From: Robiginitomaculum sp.
GTDB lineage: Bacteria; Pseudomonadota; Alphaproteobacteria; Caulobacterales; Maricaulaceae
Reading direction: 5' to 3'
DNA length: 64,000 bases
Assembly: GCA_021776515.1 (NCBI GenBank)
Contig: JAJFFS010000005.1
Coordinates: forward strand, 52,567-116,566
Both the position numbers and the translations under genes were made by a program. The notes beneath the pieces were generated by a model that was not told where the DNA came from, ran no database searches, and saw only the letters and a program-made list of their open reading frames with translations. Below, piece by piece: positions 18,190-27,672 of this stretch. Each line of letters begins with the position of its first letter. Positions within the stretch are counted from its first letter, which is position 1.

Positions 18190-18302
18190 TGTATCCATCT
18201 CACTGTCTTCCCTGATCATGTAAAGGGCTGGACAGCAAGATCAAGCCCTCATGTCTTTTGCTGTGCATTGTCAGCCTTCACAAGAGGGCTTAATACCTCC
18301 TG

Positions 18303-18764
18303 ATGACCCGTATTGCTGCTCATTATGATTTGCCTGCCGAGATCGATACCAAACATCTGGGCGCGGCGCTGGCCAAAACGGCCCGTGCCGGTGATATTAT
18401 ATGCCTTTACGGCGAATTGGGCGTTGGTAAAAGCACGTTGGCTCGCGCTTTTGTACGGGCATTGTGCGGCGCGGATATGGATGTTCCCAGTCCGACCTTT
18501 ACGCTTGTACAGGAATACGAAGCGGCAGAGTTTAATATTGTTCATGCCGACCTTTACCGGCTTGAAGACCCCGAAGAGATTATCGAAATTGGCCTTGAGG
18601 AAAGTTTTGCCGAAGCCGTGACATTAATTGAATGGCCAGAGCATCTGGGCCGGTTTTTACCAAAAGAGCGCCTTGAACTAACCTTGTCTTCGCGTTCAAA
18701 TGGGGGGCGTATGGCCCGTCTTGTGGCCCATGGATCACATTGGGAGAACCGCATTGAAGGCTAA
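18303..18764 (+). CDS. tsaE: tRNA threonylcarbamoyladenosine biosynthesis ATPase TsaE
   Basis: TsaE binds ATP and works with TsaD and TsaB to place threonylcarbamoyl on A37 of ANN-decoding tRNAs. The 153 residues show Walker A GELGVGKSTLAR near residue 40, then VPSPTFTLVQEY and HADLYRLEDPEE, and the C-terminal IEWPEHLGRFLP, all typical. It is the first gene of a tightly packed run that continues through amgK, murU, addB and addA. The amgK start lies inside its 3' end. Confidence 0.94.
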   Translation: MTRIAAHYDLPAEIDTKHLGAALAKTARAGDIICLYGELGVGKSTLARAFVRALCGADMDVPSPTFTLVQEYEAAEFNIVHADLYRLEDPEEIIEIGLEESFAEAVTLIEWPEHLGRFLPKERLELTLSSRSNGGRMARLVAHGSHWENRIEG

Positions 18765-19842
18765 GGCTCGTGAAGAGGAAATCAGGGAGTTTCTGGCTGC
18801 ATCTGGCTGGGGCGAGGCCCGGCGTATTGCGTTAGCTGGTGATGCCTCAACCCGCCGCTATGAGCGCCTTAGGGGGCCAAAGGGTATTGCCATTTTAATG
18901 GATGCGCCCTCAGGCACCGAGACAAGCCCTTGCCCGCCAATGGCCAGTGCGGAAGAGCGGGCCGCACTTGGGTATAATGCGCTTGCCCGTCTTGCTGGCG
19001 CTGATGTACGTGCCTTTGCGGCTCTGTCGTGCGAACTGGTTGCCAGAGGCTTTTCAGCACCAGAAATATTGGCCAGTGATTATCAGCGCGGCTTTTTATT
19101 GCTTGAAGATTTGGGTGATGCACTTTTTTCTGAAAGCTTGATTGAAAAAGAGACGCTTTACAGCGCTATCACAGACACATTGGCAGCGCTTAGCCGGTCC
19201 AGTTTTGATGCCAAAATGCCGTTTGGTGGTAATGACTGGCACGTGCTGGATTATGACAAGTGCGCCCTTATGAGCGAAACTGATCTTTTACTCGATTGGT
19301 ATGCCCCGTTTAGGGGGGGTGCGCCGGATGGGGCGGCGCGTCATGAAGTGCAGACATTATGGTCAGAGGCTTTTTTGGCACTGGATGCGTTGCCAAAAGT
19401 ACTGACCCTGCGGGATGTTCATGCAGAAAACCTTATCTGGTTGCCGGCGCGGGACGGCGCGGCGCAAACCGGACTTCTGGATTTTCAGGATGCGGTTTTT
19501 GGCTCCCCGGCTTATGATCTTGTGTCCTTGTTGCAGGATTCGCGGCGCACCCTGCCGCCCGGTCTGGAAGATAAAATGAAAGAGCGTTTTCTGGAGCATG
19601 CTAAAATCCGAAACCGGGAAGCCTTTGCGCTAAGTTATGCTGTTTTAGGGGCGCAGCGCAGTGCCAAGGTGCTGGGCATTTTTGTCCGCCTTGCCAAACG
19701 TGATGGCAAACCGCGTTATCTTGATTTTCTGTCTATTACCGCTGGTAATATGGTGCGTAGCCTGGAGCACCCTGAACTGGCGGGACTGAAACTATGGATG
19801 CAGCAGCATATCCCCGCTATCTTTGCGGAGGGCGCACCATGA
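18754..19842 (+). CDS. amgK: sugar kinase AmgK (cell-wall amino sugar recycling)
   Basis: AmgK phosphorylates N-acetylmuramate and N-acetylglucosamine at the anomeric carbon, the first step of the recycling route that feeds UDP-MurNAc and bypasses MurA. The protein is an aminoglycoside-phosphotransferase-fold kinase: AGDASTRRYERLRG (nucleotide loop), LLLEDLGDALF, the catalytic TLRDVHAENLIWL and the metal-binding GLLDFQDAVFG. The best start is TTG 18754, placed seven bases after GGGAG and inside the end of tsaE. An ATG at 18730 is also in frame. The next gene is murU, the next enzyme of the route, which strongly supports this call. Confidence 0.88.
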   Translation: MKAKAREEEIREFLAASGWGEARRIALAGDASTRRYERLRGPKGIAILMDAPSGTETSPCPPMASAEERAALGYNALARLAGADVRAFAALSCELVARGFSAPEILASDYQRGFLLLEDLGDALFSESLIEKETLYSAITDTLAALSRSSFDAKMPFGGNDWHVLDYDKCALMSETDLLLDWYAPFRGGAPDGAARHEVQTLWSEAFLALDALPKVLTLRDVHAENLIWLPARDGAAQTGLLDFQDAVFGSPAYDLVSLLQDSRRTLPPGLEDKMKERFLEHAKIRNREAFALSYAVLGAQRSAKVLGIFVRLAKRDGKPRYLDFLSITAGNMVRSLEHPELAGLKLWMQQHIPAIFAEGAP

Positions 19843-20564
19843 ACATGCCTGACACAGCCATGGTACTGGCCGCCGGGCGGGGTACGCGCTTCTTACACCT
19901 GACCAAGGACCGTCCCAAGGCGCTGGTCCCGGTGGCGGGCCGGGCGCTGGTGGATCACCAGTTGGACCGTTTGGCAGGTGCCGGTATTGCCCGCGCTGTG
20001 GTCAATGTACACCATTTTGCCGATCAGATGGAAACGCATCTGGCGGGGCGGGCAGGGCCGCCAACAATGCAAATTTCGGATGAGCGCGATTGCCTGTTGG
20101 AAACCGGTGGCGCTTTGGTGCGCGCCCGGTCCATGCTGGGCAAGGCACCTTTCTTTGTGATGAATTGCGATGCTATCTGGAGCGAGCTTGGCGCTGATCC
20201 ATTGCGGGCCTTGCAAAAAAAACATGACACCACCAAAACCCCTGAGGCCATCTTGTTGCTGGCCCGCAAAGAACAATCATTGGGCCTTGAAAGTCGCGGC
20301 GATTTTGCACTGGACGCTGATGGTCGTTTGCGCCGCCCGGATCCGGGCGAGGACGTTCCCTATTATTACGCGGGTACACAATTGCTCAGCCCTGCTTTAC
20401 TGAACGGAGAAGATGAACGGCCATTTTCGGCCAATCTTCTGTGGGACAAAGCCTTGGCCAAAAGGGCGTTATATGGCGTTGTGCTGGACGGGTTCTGGCT
20501 TCACGTTGGTGATCCGGATGCTTTGGCGGCGGCAAATTCACGACTGGCACACATACCATCATGA
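19839..20564 (+). CDS. murU: N-acetylmuramate alpha-1-phosphate uridylyltransferase MurU
   Basis: A 241-residue nucleotidyltransferase that turns MurNAc-1-phosphate and UTP into UDP-MurNAc. It shows the pyrophosphorylase signature MVLAAGRGTRF with RPKALVPVAG, the base-site segment VVNVHHFADQ, LLETGGALVRA and the metal Asp in FFVMNCDAIW. The start at ATG 19839 overlaps the amgK stop (ATGA). A longer frame from 19794 has no similarity. With AmgK it forms the anabolic recycling path known from Pseudomonas putida and many alphaproteobacteria, linked there to intrinsic fosfomycin tolerance. Confidence 0.92.
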   Translation: MNMPDTAMVLAAGRGTRFLHLTKDRPKALVPVAGRALVDHQLDRLAGAGIARAVVNVHHFADQMETHLAGRAGPPTMQISDERDCLLETGGALVRARSMLGKAPFFVMNCDAIWSELGADPLRALQKKHDTTKTPEAILLLARKEQSLGLESRGDFALDADGRLRRPDPGEDVPYYYAGTQLLSPALLNGEDERPFSANLLWDKALAKRALYGVVLDGFWLHVGDPDALAAANSRLAHIPS

Positions 20565-23500
20565 GTGGCCCGCCAAATTTTCTGGATTGCCGGGGTCCAC
20601 GGGTTTTTACCATGCCGCCCGGTGCTGATTTTCTGAAATCACTGGCACACGGGGTACGCGCCGCACTGGATGAAACGTCACCTTATGCCCTTAGTGATGC
20701 CATGATATTGGCCCCAACGCGCCGTGCAGGCCGGGCACTTGGTGATGCGTTTGTGCAGGCCCATGGCGATGATGGTGCCCTGTTATTACCGCGTATCCGG
20801 GCCATAGGTGATGTAGACGCAGACGAGCCCCCGTTTGAGCCGGGTGCCATTGCCCTGCAATCCCCACGGGCACTGTCATCCGGGCAAAGATTGTTTGATC
20901 TGGCTGCACTGGTGCGGGCGCGCCTTCTTGCCAGTGGTCAAAATGCGGCCATTGCCATTTGCCTGGCCGAAGCAGAAGCACTGGCGCAGTTAATTGACGA
21001 GGCCCAGACCGAAGAGATTAAAACCTTTGACCTGGCAGAAGAAAAATTCAGTATACGTTTGGCAGGCCAGCCAGAACATGTGCAGCGCGCGGCCCTGTTT
21101 CTTGATATTGTCATGCGTCACTGGCCCGAACATTTGCGCGCATCCGGCGCATCGGATTTGGCGGCGCACCGTTCTTTTGTATTGCGGGCGCTGGCGGAGC
21201 GCTGGCAGCAGGAACCGCCTTCGCACATGGTTATTGCGGCGGGCTCCACGGGCTCGGTGCCAGCAACGGCAGAGTTGCTAAAAGTGGTTTCCGGCTTGCC
21301 ACAGGGTGCCGTCATTCTGCCGGGCCTTGATAAAAATCTTTCTGATAAAGATTGGCAGGGCGTGCAAGAGAGCCCTGGTCATCCGCAGTTTGGTATGGCG
21401 CGACTTTTACAGCACATGGGGCTTGGCCGTGCCGATGTGCAACGCTGGCCGGGTGCGACGGAGCATACCGGGGCGCGTCGCCGCCAGCGCCTTGTTAATG
21501 AGGCCTTATTGCCCGCTCAGGTAACGGCGGACTGGAATGAACGATTAAAGCGGCTAGCAAAAAACGAAAGCCTGCAACCAGCCGTATTGGTGCGTGAGGG
21601 GCTGGCAGGGCTTAGCCTGATTGAGGCAGAAAACGAGGAAGAGGAAGCGCTGGCGCTGGCGCTGGCGATACGCCGTACACTTGATGACCCGGAAAAAACA
21701 GTCATGCTGGTTACCCCGGACCGCGCTTTGGCCGGGCGGGTGAGGGCGGCCCTTTGGCGCTGGCATATTGATATTGATGATAGCGCCGGTACACCGTTGA
21801 GCACGGTCGGTGTCGGGGTGTTTCTTGATCTTGTGGCCACGTGCGCTGCCGAACCTTCTGATCCTGTAGCACTGGCTTCGCTATTGGGTTCAAAACTGAG
21901 CCAGCTTGGCCTTGCAACTGAACAGGCACATTGGTGTGCGCAAAACCTGGAGGCGCATTATTTGCGGGGTGTGCGCCGGTATAGTGCCATAGAGGATTTG
22001 TGTCGGGCTATCAAAACCGCTGAACAAAAAGATGATGGTCTGAATGATGTTGAGCGTGATCAACTTGTTGCCTTCACGGTAATACTGCAAAACGCCCTGT
22101 TGTGCTTTGCCGATCTTGACAATGCGCCTGTGGCGAACTGGGCCGAAGCTCATATTCGTGCCGCACAAATACTGGCGCAAAGTCATGAAAGAAGCGGTGA
22201 TGACCGGCTCTGGTGTGGTGCTGCCGGTGCCAGTGCGGCGTCCCTGTTGCGGACGCTCTTGGATGACGCCGGGGCGTTGGGTGATGTCAGTGCACGGGAA
22301 TACGGGTACATCTTTGCTAAACTGGCGCAACAACGCCCGATCCGGCCAGAAGCAATGCAGCACACCCGTGCGCGCATACTTGGTCCACTGGAAGCGCGGA
22401 TGATCAGTGCTGACCTTATCATTCTTGGCGGTTTGAACGAAGGCACATGGCCGGCGCATCCGGCGCAAGATCCATTTTTGCCAAGAGAGTTGCGGATCAA
22501 ACTGGGTTTGCCTGACCCGGAGCGCCGTCTTGGTCTTTCCGCTCATGATTTTGCTCAACATGCCAGTAAGGCCGAGGTGTTGTTGAGCCGGGCAAAGCGT
22601 GTGGGTGCCGAGCCAGCCATTGCCTCGCGCTGGCTTTGGCGTTTGAAAACCTTGATCCGGTGCGCCGCGCAGAGCGAGGATGAAGCCAGCACTATGCTGG
22701 CCCCGGATATGGACTATTGCGCTCTGGCCCGGGCGCTGGACCGGGTGCCGCCCGAAGATGTGACCCCGGCCAAACCACCGCAGCCAAAACCACCTGTAAA
22801 CAAGCGCCCGCGTTCGTTATACGTTACCCGGATCAAGCGCCTGATCCGCAATCCATACGGTGTTTATGCGCAATATATTTTGAACATTAAACCATTGGAC
22901 CCATTGGGCGCGGTGCCTGGTCCGAGGGAACGCGGCAATGCCATCCACAATGCGTTGGAAGGCTTTATGAGGGGGGATATACCCCCTGATGACCCTAAAG
23001 CTCTGCCCATGTTCACGGGCTTGACCGTCGATGCCTTGCAAGAACAGGGGTTTGCTGAACACCAGATCCCCGCCGAGCGGGCAAGGTGGAAACGAGCCGC
23101 GGTCTGGGTGCTGGACTGGGAGTGCAAACGCCGGGCCGAGGGCTGGCAGCCGGTCATGCTGGAAGGCAAAGGCACGCTGACGCTAAAGACCCCGGGCAAA
23201 GATTTTGTCATTAATGCCAAGGCAGACAGGCTTGATCAGTGCGGTGCTGACTTTGCGGTTCTGGATTATAAAACCGGAGCACCACCATCTCTCAAAGAGG
23301 TTTATGCCGGGTTTGATCCGCAATTACCGCTTGAGGCGGCCATTCTGGAAGGCGCGGGATTTGCGCGAGATAGCAAAACTGTTCGCGGCACGGCCCAAAG
23401 TCTGGAGTATGTCAAAATTTCTGGCGGCAATCCTCCAGGCGAGAGGAGGGCGTTGGAAGCGAGCAGCAAACGATCGCTTGGACAATATGTTAGCGCTGCT

Positions 23501-23680
23501 GAGTTTCAGCAAAGGGCGCTGGATGATTTACAACGCCTCATCGTCTGGTTCGATACCCCGGATAATGCTTATCTGTGCCAGCCCCGGGCAAAATACACAG
23601 ATACCTATAGCGATTATGACCTTCTGGCCCGCCGCGCTGAATGGGCGGCTACCGCTGAAGACGACGGGGGCGAGCTATGA
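20561..23680 (+). CDS. addB: double-strand break repair protein AddB
   Basis: AddB is the second nuclease subunit of the AddAB helicase-nuclease that processes DNA ends for RecA, replacing RecBCD in this class. The 1039-residue protein has an inactive helicase-like front, a SADLIILGGLNEGTWP segment typical of the family, and a C-terminal PD-(D/E)XK nuclease: GNAIHNALEGFM, KADRLDQ and VLDYKTGAPP near residue 900. Its start overlaps murU and its stop overlaps addA (ATGA at both ends), so all are coupled. An alphaproteobacterial AddB of this length is normal. Confidence 0.93.
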   Translation: MSGPPNFLDCRGPRVFTMPPGADFLKSLAHGVRAALDETSPYALSDAMILAPTRRAGRALGDAFVQAHGDDGALLLPRIRAIGDVDADEPPFEPGAIALQSPRALSSGQRLFDLAALVRARLLASGQNAAIAICLAEAEALAQLIDEAQTEEIKTFDLAEEKFSIRLAGQPEHVQRAALFLDIVMRHWPEHLRASGASDLAAHRSFVLRALAERWQQEPPSHMVIAAGSTGSVPATAELLKVVSGLPQGAVILPGLDKNLSDKDWQGVQESPGHPQFGMARLLQHMGLGRADVQRWPGATEHTGARRRQRLVNEALLPAQVTADWNERLKRLAKNESLQPAVLVREGLAGLSLIEAENEEEEALALALAIRRTLDDPEKTVMLVTPDRALAGRVRAALWRWHIDIDDSAGTPLSTVGVGVFLDLVATCAAEPSDPVALASLLGSKLSQLGLATEQAHWCAQNLEAHYLRGVRRYSAIEDLCRAIKTAEQKDDGLNDVERDQLVAFTVILQNALLCFADLDNAPVANWAEAHIRAAQILAQSHERSGDDRLWCGAAGASAASLLRTLLDDAGALGDVSAREYGYIFAKLAQQRPIRPEAMQHTRARILGPLEARMISADLIILGGLNEGTWPAHPAQDPFLPRELRIKLGLPDPERRLGLSAHDFAQHASKAEVLLSRAKRVGAEPAIASRWLWRLKTLIRCAAQSEDEASTMLAPDMDYCALARALDRVPPEDVTPAKPPQPKPPVNKRPRSLYVTRIKRLIRNPYGVYAQYILNIKPLDPLGAVPGPRERGNAIHNALEGFMRGDIPPDDPKALPMFTGLTVDALQEQGFAEHQIPAERARWKRAAVWVLDWECKRRAEGWQPVMLEGKGTLTLKTPGKDFVINAKADRLDQCGADFAVLDYKTGAPPSLKEVYAGFDPQLPLEAAILEGAGFARDSKTVRGTAQSLEYVKISGGNPPGERRALEASSKRSLGQYVSAAEFQQRALDDLQRLIVWFDTPDNAYLCQPRAKYTDTYSDYDLLARRAEWAATAEDDGGEL

Positions 23681-26600
23681 GCGAAGCCATCAACAAAGCC
23701 ATGGCGGCGCAGGCCGAGGCAGCCGACCCGCGAAGCTCTGCTTTTGTTTCTGCCAATGCCGGGTCGGGCAAAACCCATGTACTGATTAATCGGGTAACAC
23801 GGCTGTTGATGGACGGGGTTAATCCCGAAAATATCCTCTGTGTGACCTATACCAAGGCGGCGGCGACAGAAATGCTCAACCGCTTGTTCGAGCGTTTGGG
23901 CGGCTATTCTATTATGGACAACACGGCCTTGCGTGAAGAATTGCGCAAGCTGGACCCGGACATTCCTGTAGGTACGGATGATCTGAGGCGGGCGCGGGCG
24001 CTGTTTGCCTTGGCACTGGAAACGCCGGGCGGCCTGAAAATCCGTACTATTCATTCTTTTTGCGAATCGCTTCTGCGGCGCTTTCCTGCCGAGGCTGGTA
24101 TCAATCCAGGTTTTGCCGTGCTGGATGATCGTATGGGCGCACAAATACGCGCAGAGGCCATTGCAGATATAGGTTATCAAGCCTTAAACCACCCACAGGG
24201 TCAGTTGGCAAAAGCCATAGATCATGTTGCCGCTTTGGGTGCTGATAAGCTGGAAACCCTTTATGCCTTTGCTGCCAAAGAGGGGCGCAGGCTGGCCGCC
24301 CTGATCGAGCGGGAAGGGGATATGCAAAGTGCACTGGCATTAAGCGCCGGGCATTTGGGTTTACCTGTGGAAGCGAACCGGCAGAGTGAGGCTGAGGCGG
24401 CTTGGCAAAACTTGGATCATCTGCAACTGAAGCGTCTTGCCGAGACAATGGCTGGTGGCGGTAAGACGGATAAAAAATGCGCCAAAGCGATCACAGAGGC
24501 TTTGGGCAGCGTAGATAAATGCCTTGCGTTTGAGATTATTTGCACCGGATTTTTCACGCAAGCGGGAACACCCCCAAAAAGCCTGCCTACCAAGGCCGTG
24601 CAAAAGGCGCAGCCGTGGGTGATTGATGCTGTGCCTGATATACAGGACGTTTTGGATCAGGCACGAGGGCGCATACGCGCTGCCGCCGTTCTGGATAATT
24701 CCCGCGCTGCTCTGGTGCTTAGTGATGCGTTTTACCGGCGCTATAGCCAAGCCAAAACGGCACTGGGGGCGCTGGATTTTGATGATCTCATCGCCAAAAG
24801 TGTGGAGTTATTGTCACATGCCGATGCGGCGGCATGGGTATTGTACAAGCTGGATTATAACCTTTCGCATATTCTGGTGGATGAAGCCCAGGATAATAGT
24901 GATGGTCAATGGTCACTCATCCGTAGCCTTTCGATGGAGTTTTTTGCAGGCAAAGGTGCGCAAGACAACAAGGCCCGGACCTTGTTTGCTGTGGGCGATC
25001 CCAAGCAATCTATTTATTCTTTTCAAGGGGCTAATCCGGCACTTTTTCTCAGCGAGGCGCAGCACCTTTTGACGCTCACCAGCCAGAGGGAAAACCGTTT
25101 TGTCATGCCCGAACTGGCCTTGTCATGGCGTTCCTGCCCACAAGTACTGGCTATGGTGGATGAAACTTTTGCCCCGTTCACCGGCGAAACACAAACGCCG
25201 CCAGAGCTGGAAACAAAATTTGCTGGTGATGTTGCGCATTATGAAGACGTTGCCCCCGGTTCTCCGGGCTTTGCCGATTATGTGCCTCATCAGGCACAGC
25301 GTGCCGATGCCGCCGGGTGTGTGGAGTTGTGGGATAGCATTCCGCGACCAATAGAGGTGCCGGAGGAAGATCCGGGCGCGCCCGTAGATGCCCCTTCGCC
25401 TCAAAGCGCGCGTAATGTGCTGGCCGCTAGGATAGCGACAACTATTGCGCAATGGTTGAACCGCAGAGAAATTGTTAGCGAGAAAAAGGGACAGACCTGG
25501 CACCAGCGACCCATGCGCCCGGGTGACATCATGATTTTGCTGCGCAACCGGACCGGTGGGTTGTTCGAGGAAATTATCCGGCAGCTCAAGCTGCGTCATG
25601 TTCCGGTTGCCGGTGCGGACCGCATGGTTCTGGCCGCTCAAACGGCGGTGCGTGATATGATGAGTGCGGCCCGTGCTGCCTTGCAGGTCCATGATGATCT
25701 GGCGGTAGCCGAATTTCTGCGAAGCCCGTTTTTGCAACCAGCGGCGAATAGCGTTTCAACCATTGATGAAGACGCGCTTTATGACCTTGCTGCTGAACGG
25801 CCACAGGGGCAGAGCCTGAGTGCTGCCTTGCACACCAGTGATGACCCGCGTTTTGCCGAAGCGAAGAAGCTGATGAGTGCGTTACGAGAGCTGGCAGGAT
25901 CGGCAACGCCGTTTGCCTTCTTTGCAGGTCTTTTATATCGCCCAAGCGCAAGTGGTGAGAGTTATGCGCGGCGTCTTTATGCGCGTCTGGGCGCAGAGGC
26001 AGAAGATCCGGTTCGTGAATTTTTATCCAGGGCGCTTGCCCATGAAGCCGAACAGGCCCCGGTGCTGGCACGGTTTGTCGCCCAGAACTTAAATGATGAA
26101 GCCCAGATCAAGCGTGAAATGGAAAGTGCGGGTAATGCTGTTCGGGTGATGACCGTACATGCGGCCAAGGGGCTGGAAGCGCCATTGGTGATCTTGCCTG
26201 ATACGGCAAAAGGATCTGGTCGCCCCCGGGGTTCCGGTTTGATGTTTGCCACAAAAGACAATGCGTTTTTCTGGTCGCCGCTTGCCAGGGAAGATCCGCC
26301 GGTTTGCGCCTCCATTCGGGATGCTGCCGCAGAACGGGAAGCCGAAGAACACAAGCGTCTTCTCTATGTCGCCATGACCCGTGCACAGGACAGACTTGTT
26401 GTTTGTGGTGCGCAGATGGGTAAGGGTGAAGGGATTATGGCCGAGGATAGCTGGTACGCTTATTGTCGGGCTGCTTTTGAACGACGTGATGAACAAGGTG
26501 AGGTTGAAACCTACCAGACCTCGGCTGGCGTAGAGGCCATGCGCTTTGGTCCGCCGCCACAAACGCGGGCAGAAAGCCAAATAACAAAGTCTGATGAACT

Positions 26601-27255
26601 GGTATTCATACCCGATTGGGCGAAACAGCCTCAGCCACCAGAAGCGCCTGCATTACGCCGCGCTGCACCCTCACGATGGCTGGATGCAGAGGATGATGCC
26701 GGGCCAGTATTATCACCGCTAGCCGATGGGGGAGCGCAGCGTTACCAGCGTGGATTGCTTATCCATACCTTGCTGCAATCCCTGCCGGAGATTGACGGCG
26801 CGGCACGCCTGGGCGCGGCAAGAAACTTTCTGGAGGCACAAATTGATCTTGATAAAACGCAATGCCAGGAAATCATAGATGCTGTCTTCGGAGTTCTGAA
26901 TGAACCGGCCTTTGCGGCGCTCTTTGGGCCAGATAGTCGTGCTGAATTGCCTATTAGCGGGCGTGTTAGTGTACTGGCAGAGAACGTAATTTTAGCAGGT
27001 CAGATTGACCGCCTTGTGGTCACAGAAGATGAGGTTCTGGTTGTGGACTACAAAACCAATCGTCCGGCACCTAAAGAAGCAAAGGCGGTTTCTCTATCCT
27101 ATTTACAGCAAATGGCAGCCTACAGAACATTGCTGAAAGATGTGTGGCCGGGCCATAAAATCCGTTGTGCGCTTTTATGGACAGATGGCCCCGGACTAAT
27201 GCCACTCGCGGATAGTTTACTGGATGAAGCGTTGCAAAACGGGCACACCCCTTGA
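23677..27255 (+). CDS. addA: double-strand break repair helicase-nuclease AddA
   Basis: AddA is the UvrD-type motor and one nuclease of AddAB. Seen in order: Walker A ANAGSGKTHVL near residue 30, TYTKAAATEML, TIHSFCESLLRRFP, Walker B HILVDEAQDNSDGQW near 398, AVGDPKQSIYSFQGA, VMTVHAAKGLEAPLVIL near 825 and LLYVAMTRAQDRLVVCG near 895. The C-terminal nuclease has GQIDRLVV and VVDYKTNRPAP near 1122. The 1192 residues are full length. The start overlaps the end of addB. trxA follows about 90 bases later. Confidence 0.96.
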   Translation: MSEAINKAMAAQAEAADPRSSAFVSANAGSGKTHVLINRVTRLLMDGVNPENILCVTYTKAAATEMLNRLFERLGGYSIMDNTALREELRKLDPDIPVGTDDLRRARALFALALETPGGLKIRTIHSFCESLLRRFPAEAGINPGFAVLDDRMGAQIRAEAIADIGYQALNHPQGQLAKAIDHVAALGADKLETLYAFAAKEGRRLAALIEREGDMQSALALSAGHLGLPVEANRQSEAEAAWQNLDHLQLKRLAETMAGGGKTDKKCAKAITEALGSVDKCLAFEIICTGFFTQAGTPPKSLPTKAVQKAQPWVIDAVPDIQDVLDQARGRIRAAAVLDNSRAALVLSDAFYRRYSQAKTALGALDFDDLIAKSVELLSHADAAAWVLYKLDYNLSHILVDEAQDNSDGQWSLIRSLSMEFFAGKGAQDNKARTLFAVGDPKQSIYSFQGANPALFLSEAQHLLTLTSQRENRFVMPELALSWRSCPQVLAMVDETFAPFTGETQTPPELETKFAGDVAHYEDVAPGSPGFADYVPHQAQRADAAGCVELWDSIPRPIEVPEEDPGAPVDAPSPQSARNVLAARIATTIAQWLNRREIVSEKKGQTWHQRPMRPGDIMILLRNRTGGLFEEIIRQLKLRHVPVAGADRMVLAAQTAVRDMMSAARAALQVHDDLAVAEFLRSPFLQPAANSVSTIDEDALYDLAAERPQGQSLSAALHTSDDPRFAEAKKLMSALRELAGSATPFAFFAGLLYRPSASGESYARRLYARLGAEAEDPVREFLSRALAHEAEQAPVLARFVAQNLNDEAQIKREMESAGNAVRVMTVHAAKGLEAPLVILPDTAKGSGRPRGSGLMFATKDNAFFWSPLAREDPPVCASIRDAAAEREAEEHKRLLYVAMTRAQDRLVVCGAQMGKGEGIMAEDSWYAYCRAAFERRDEQGEVETYQTSAGVEAMRFGPPPQTRAESQITKSDELVFIPDWAKQPQPPEAPALRRAAPSRWLDAEDDAGPVLSPLADGGAQRYQRGLLIHTLLQSLPEIDGAARLGAARNFLEAQIDLDKTQCQEIIDAVFGVLNEPAFAALFGPDSRAELPISGRVSVLAENVILAGQIDRLVVTEDEVLVVDYKTNRPAPKEAKAVSLSYLQQMAAYRTLLKDVWPGHKIRCALLWTDGPGLMPLADSLLDEALQNGHTP

Positions 27256-27342
27256 CGTAGGCCTCTGTCATCCCTAGCTAGCGGTCAGGCAGATGCAAAA
27301 TTTATGTCTGGCCCGTATTTTGACCAAAATCAGGAGTTTTCC

Positions 27343-27672
27343 ATGTCAACTATTGCCGTAAGTGATGATTCATTTGAAGCTGATGTTTTAAACGCAGATG
27401 GTCCCGTGCTTGTGGATTTCTGGGCCGAATGGTGCGGTCCTTGCAAACAAATCGGACCTCTTTTGGAAGAACTTGGCCAGGAAATGGGCGGCAAAGTAAC
27501 CATCGCCAAGGTCAATATTGATGAAAATCCGGGTGTGCCGGGTAAGTATGGAGTGCGTGGTATTCCCACATTAATGTTGTTCCAAAATGGTCAGGTTTCC
27601 GCAACCAAGGTTGGGGCCATGCCTAAAAGTAAAATTTCAGAATGGCTGAATAGCGCTGTGACGGCTGCTTAA
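27343..27672 (+). CDS. trxA: thioredoxin
   Basis: A 109-residue thioredoxin with the active site [13 protein letters not shown], the cis-Pro loop GIPTLMLF and VGAMPKSKI at the end. It reduces disulfides in the cytoplasm and would be the electron donor for the APS-type CysH enzymes in this window. The start at ATG 27343 follows an AGGAG site at 27332. An upstream ATG at 27304 adds 13 unrelated residues. Its stop codon overlaps that of the convergent folC. Confidence 0.97.
   Translation: MSTIAVSDDSFEADVLNADGPVLVDFWAEWCGPCKQIGPLLEELGQEMGGKVTIAKVNIDENPGVPGKYGVRGIPTLMLFQNGQVSATKVGAMPKSKISEWLNSAVTAA

Noticed and set aside
27256..27342. Separate promoter for trxA
   Set aside because: No convincing -35/-10 pair is visible in the 87-base spacer, so this cannot be supported from sequence.
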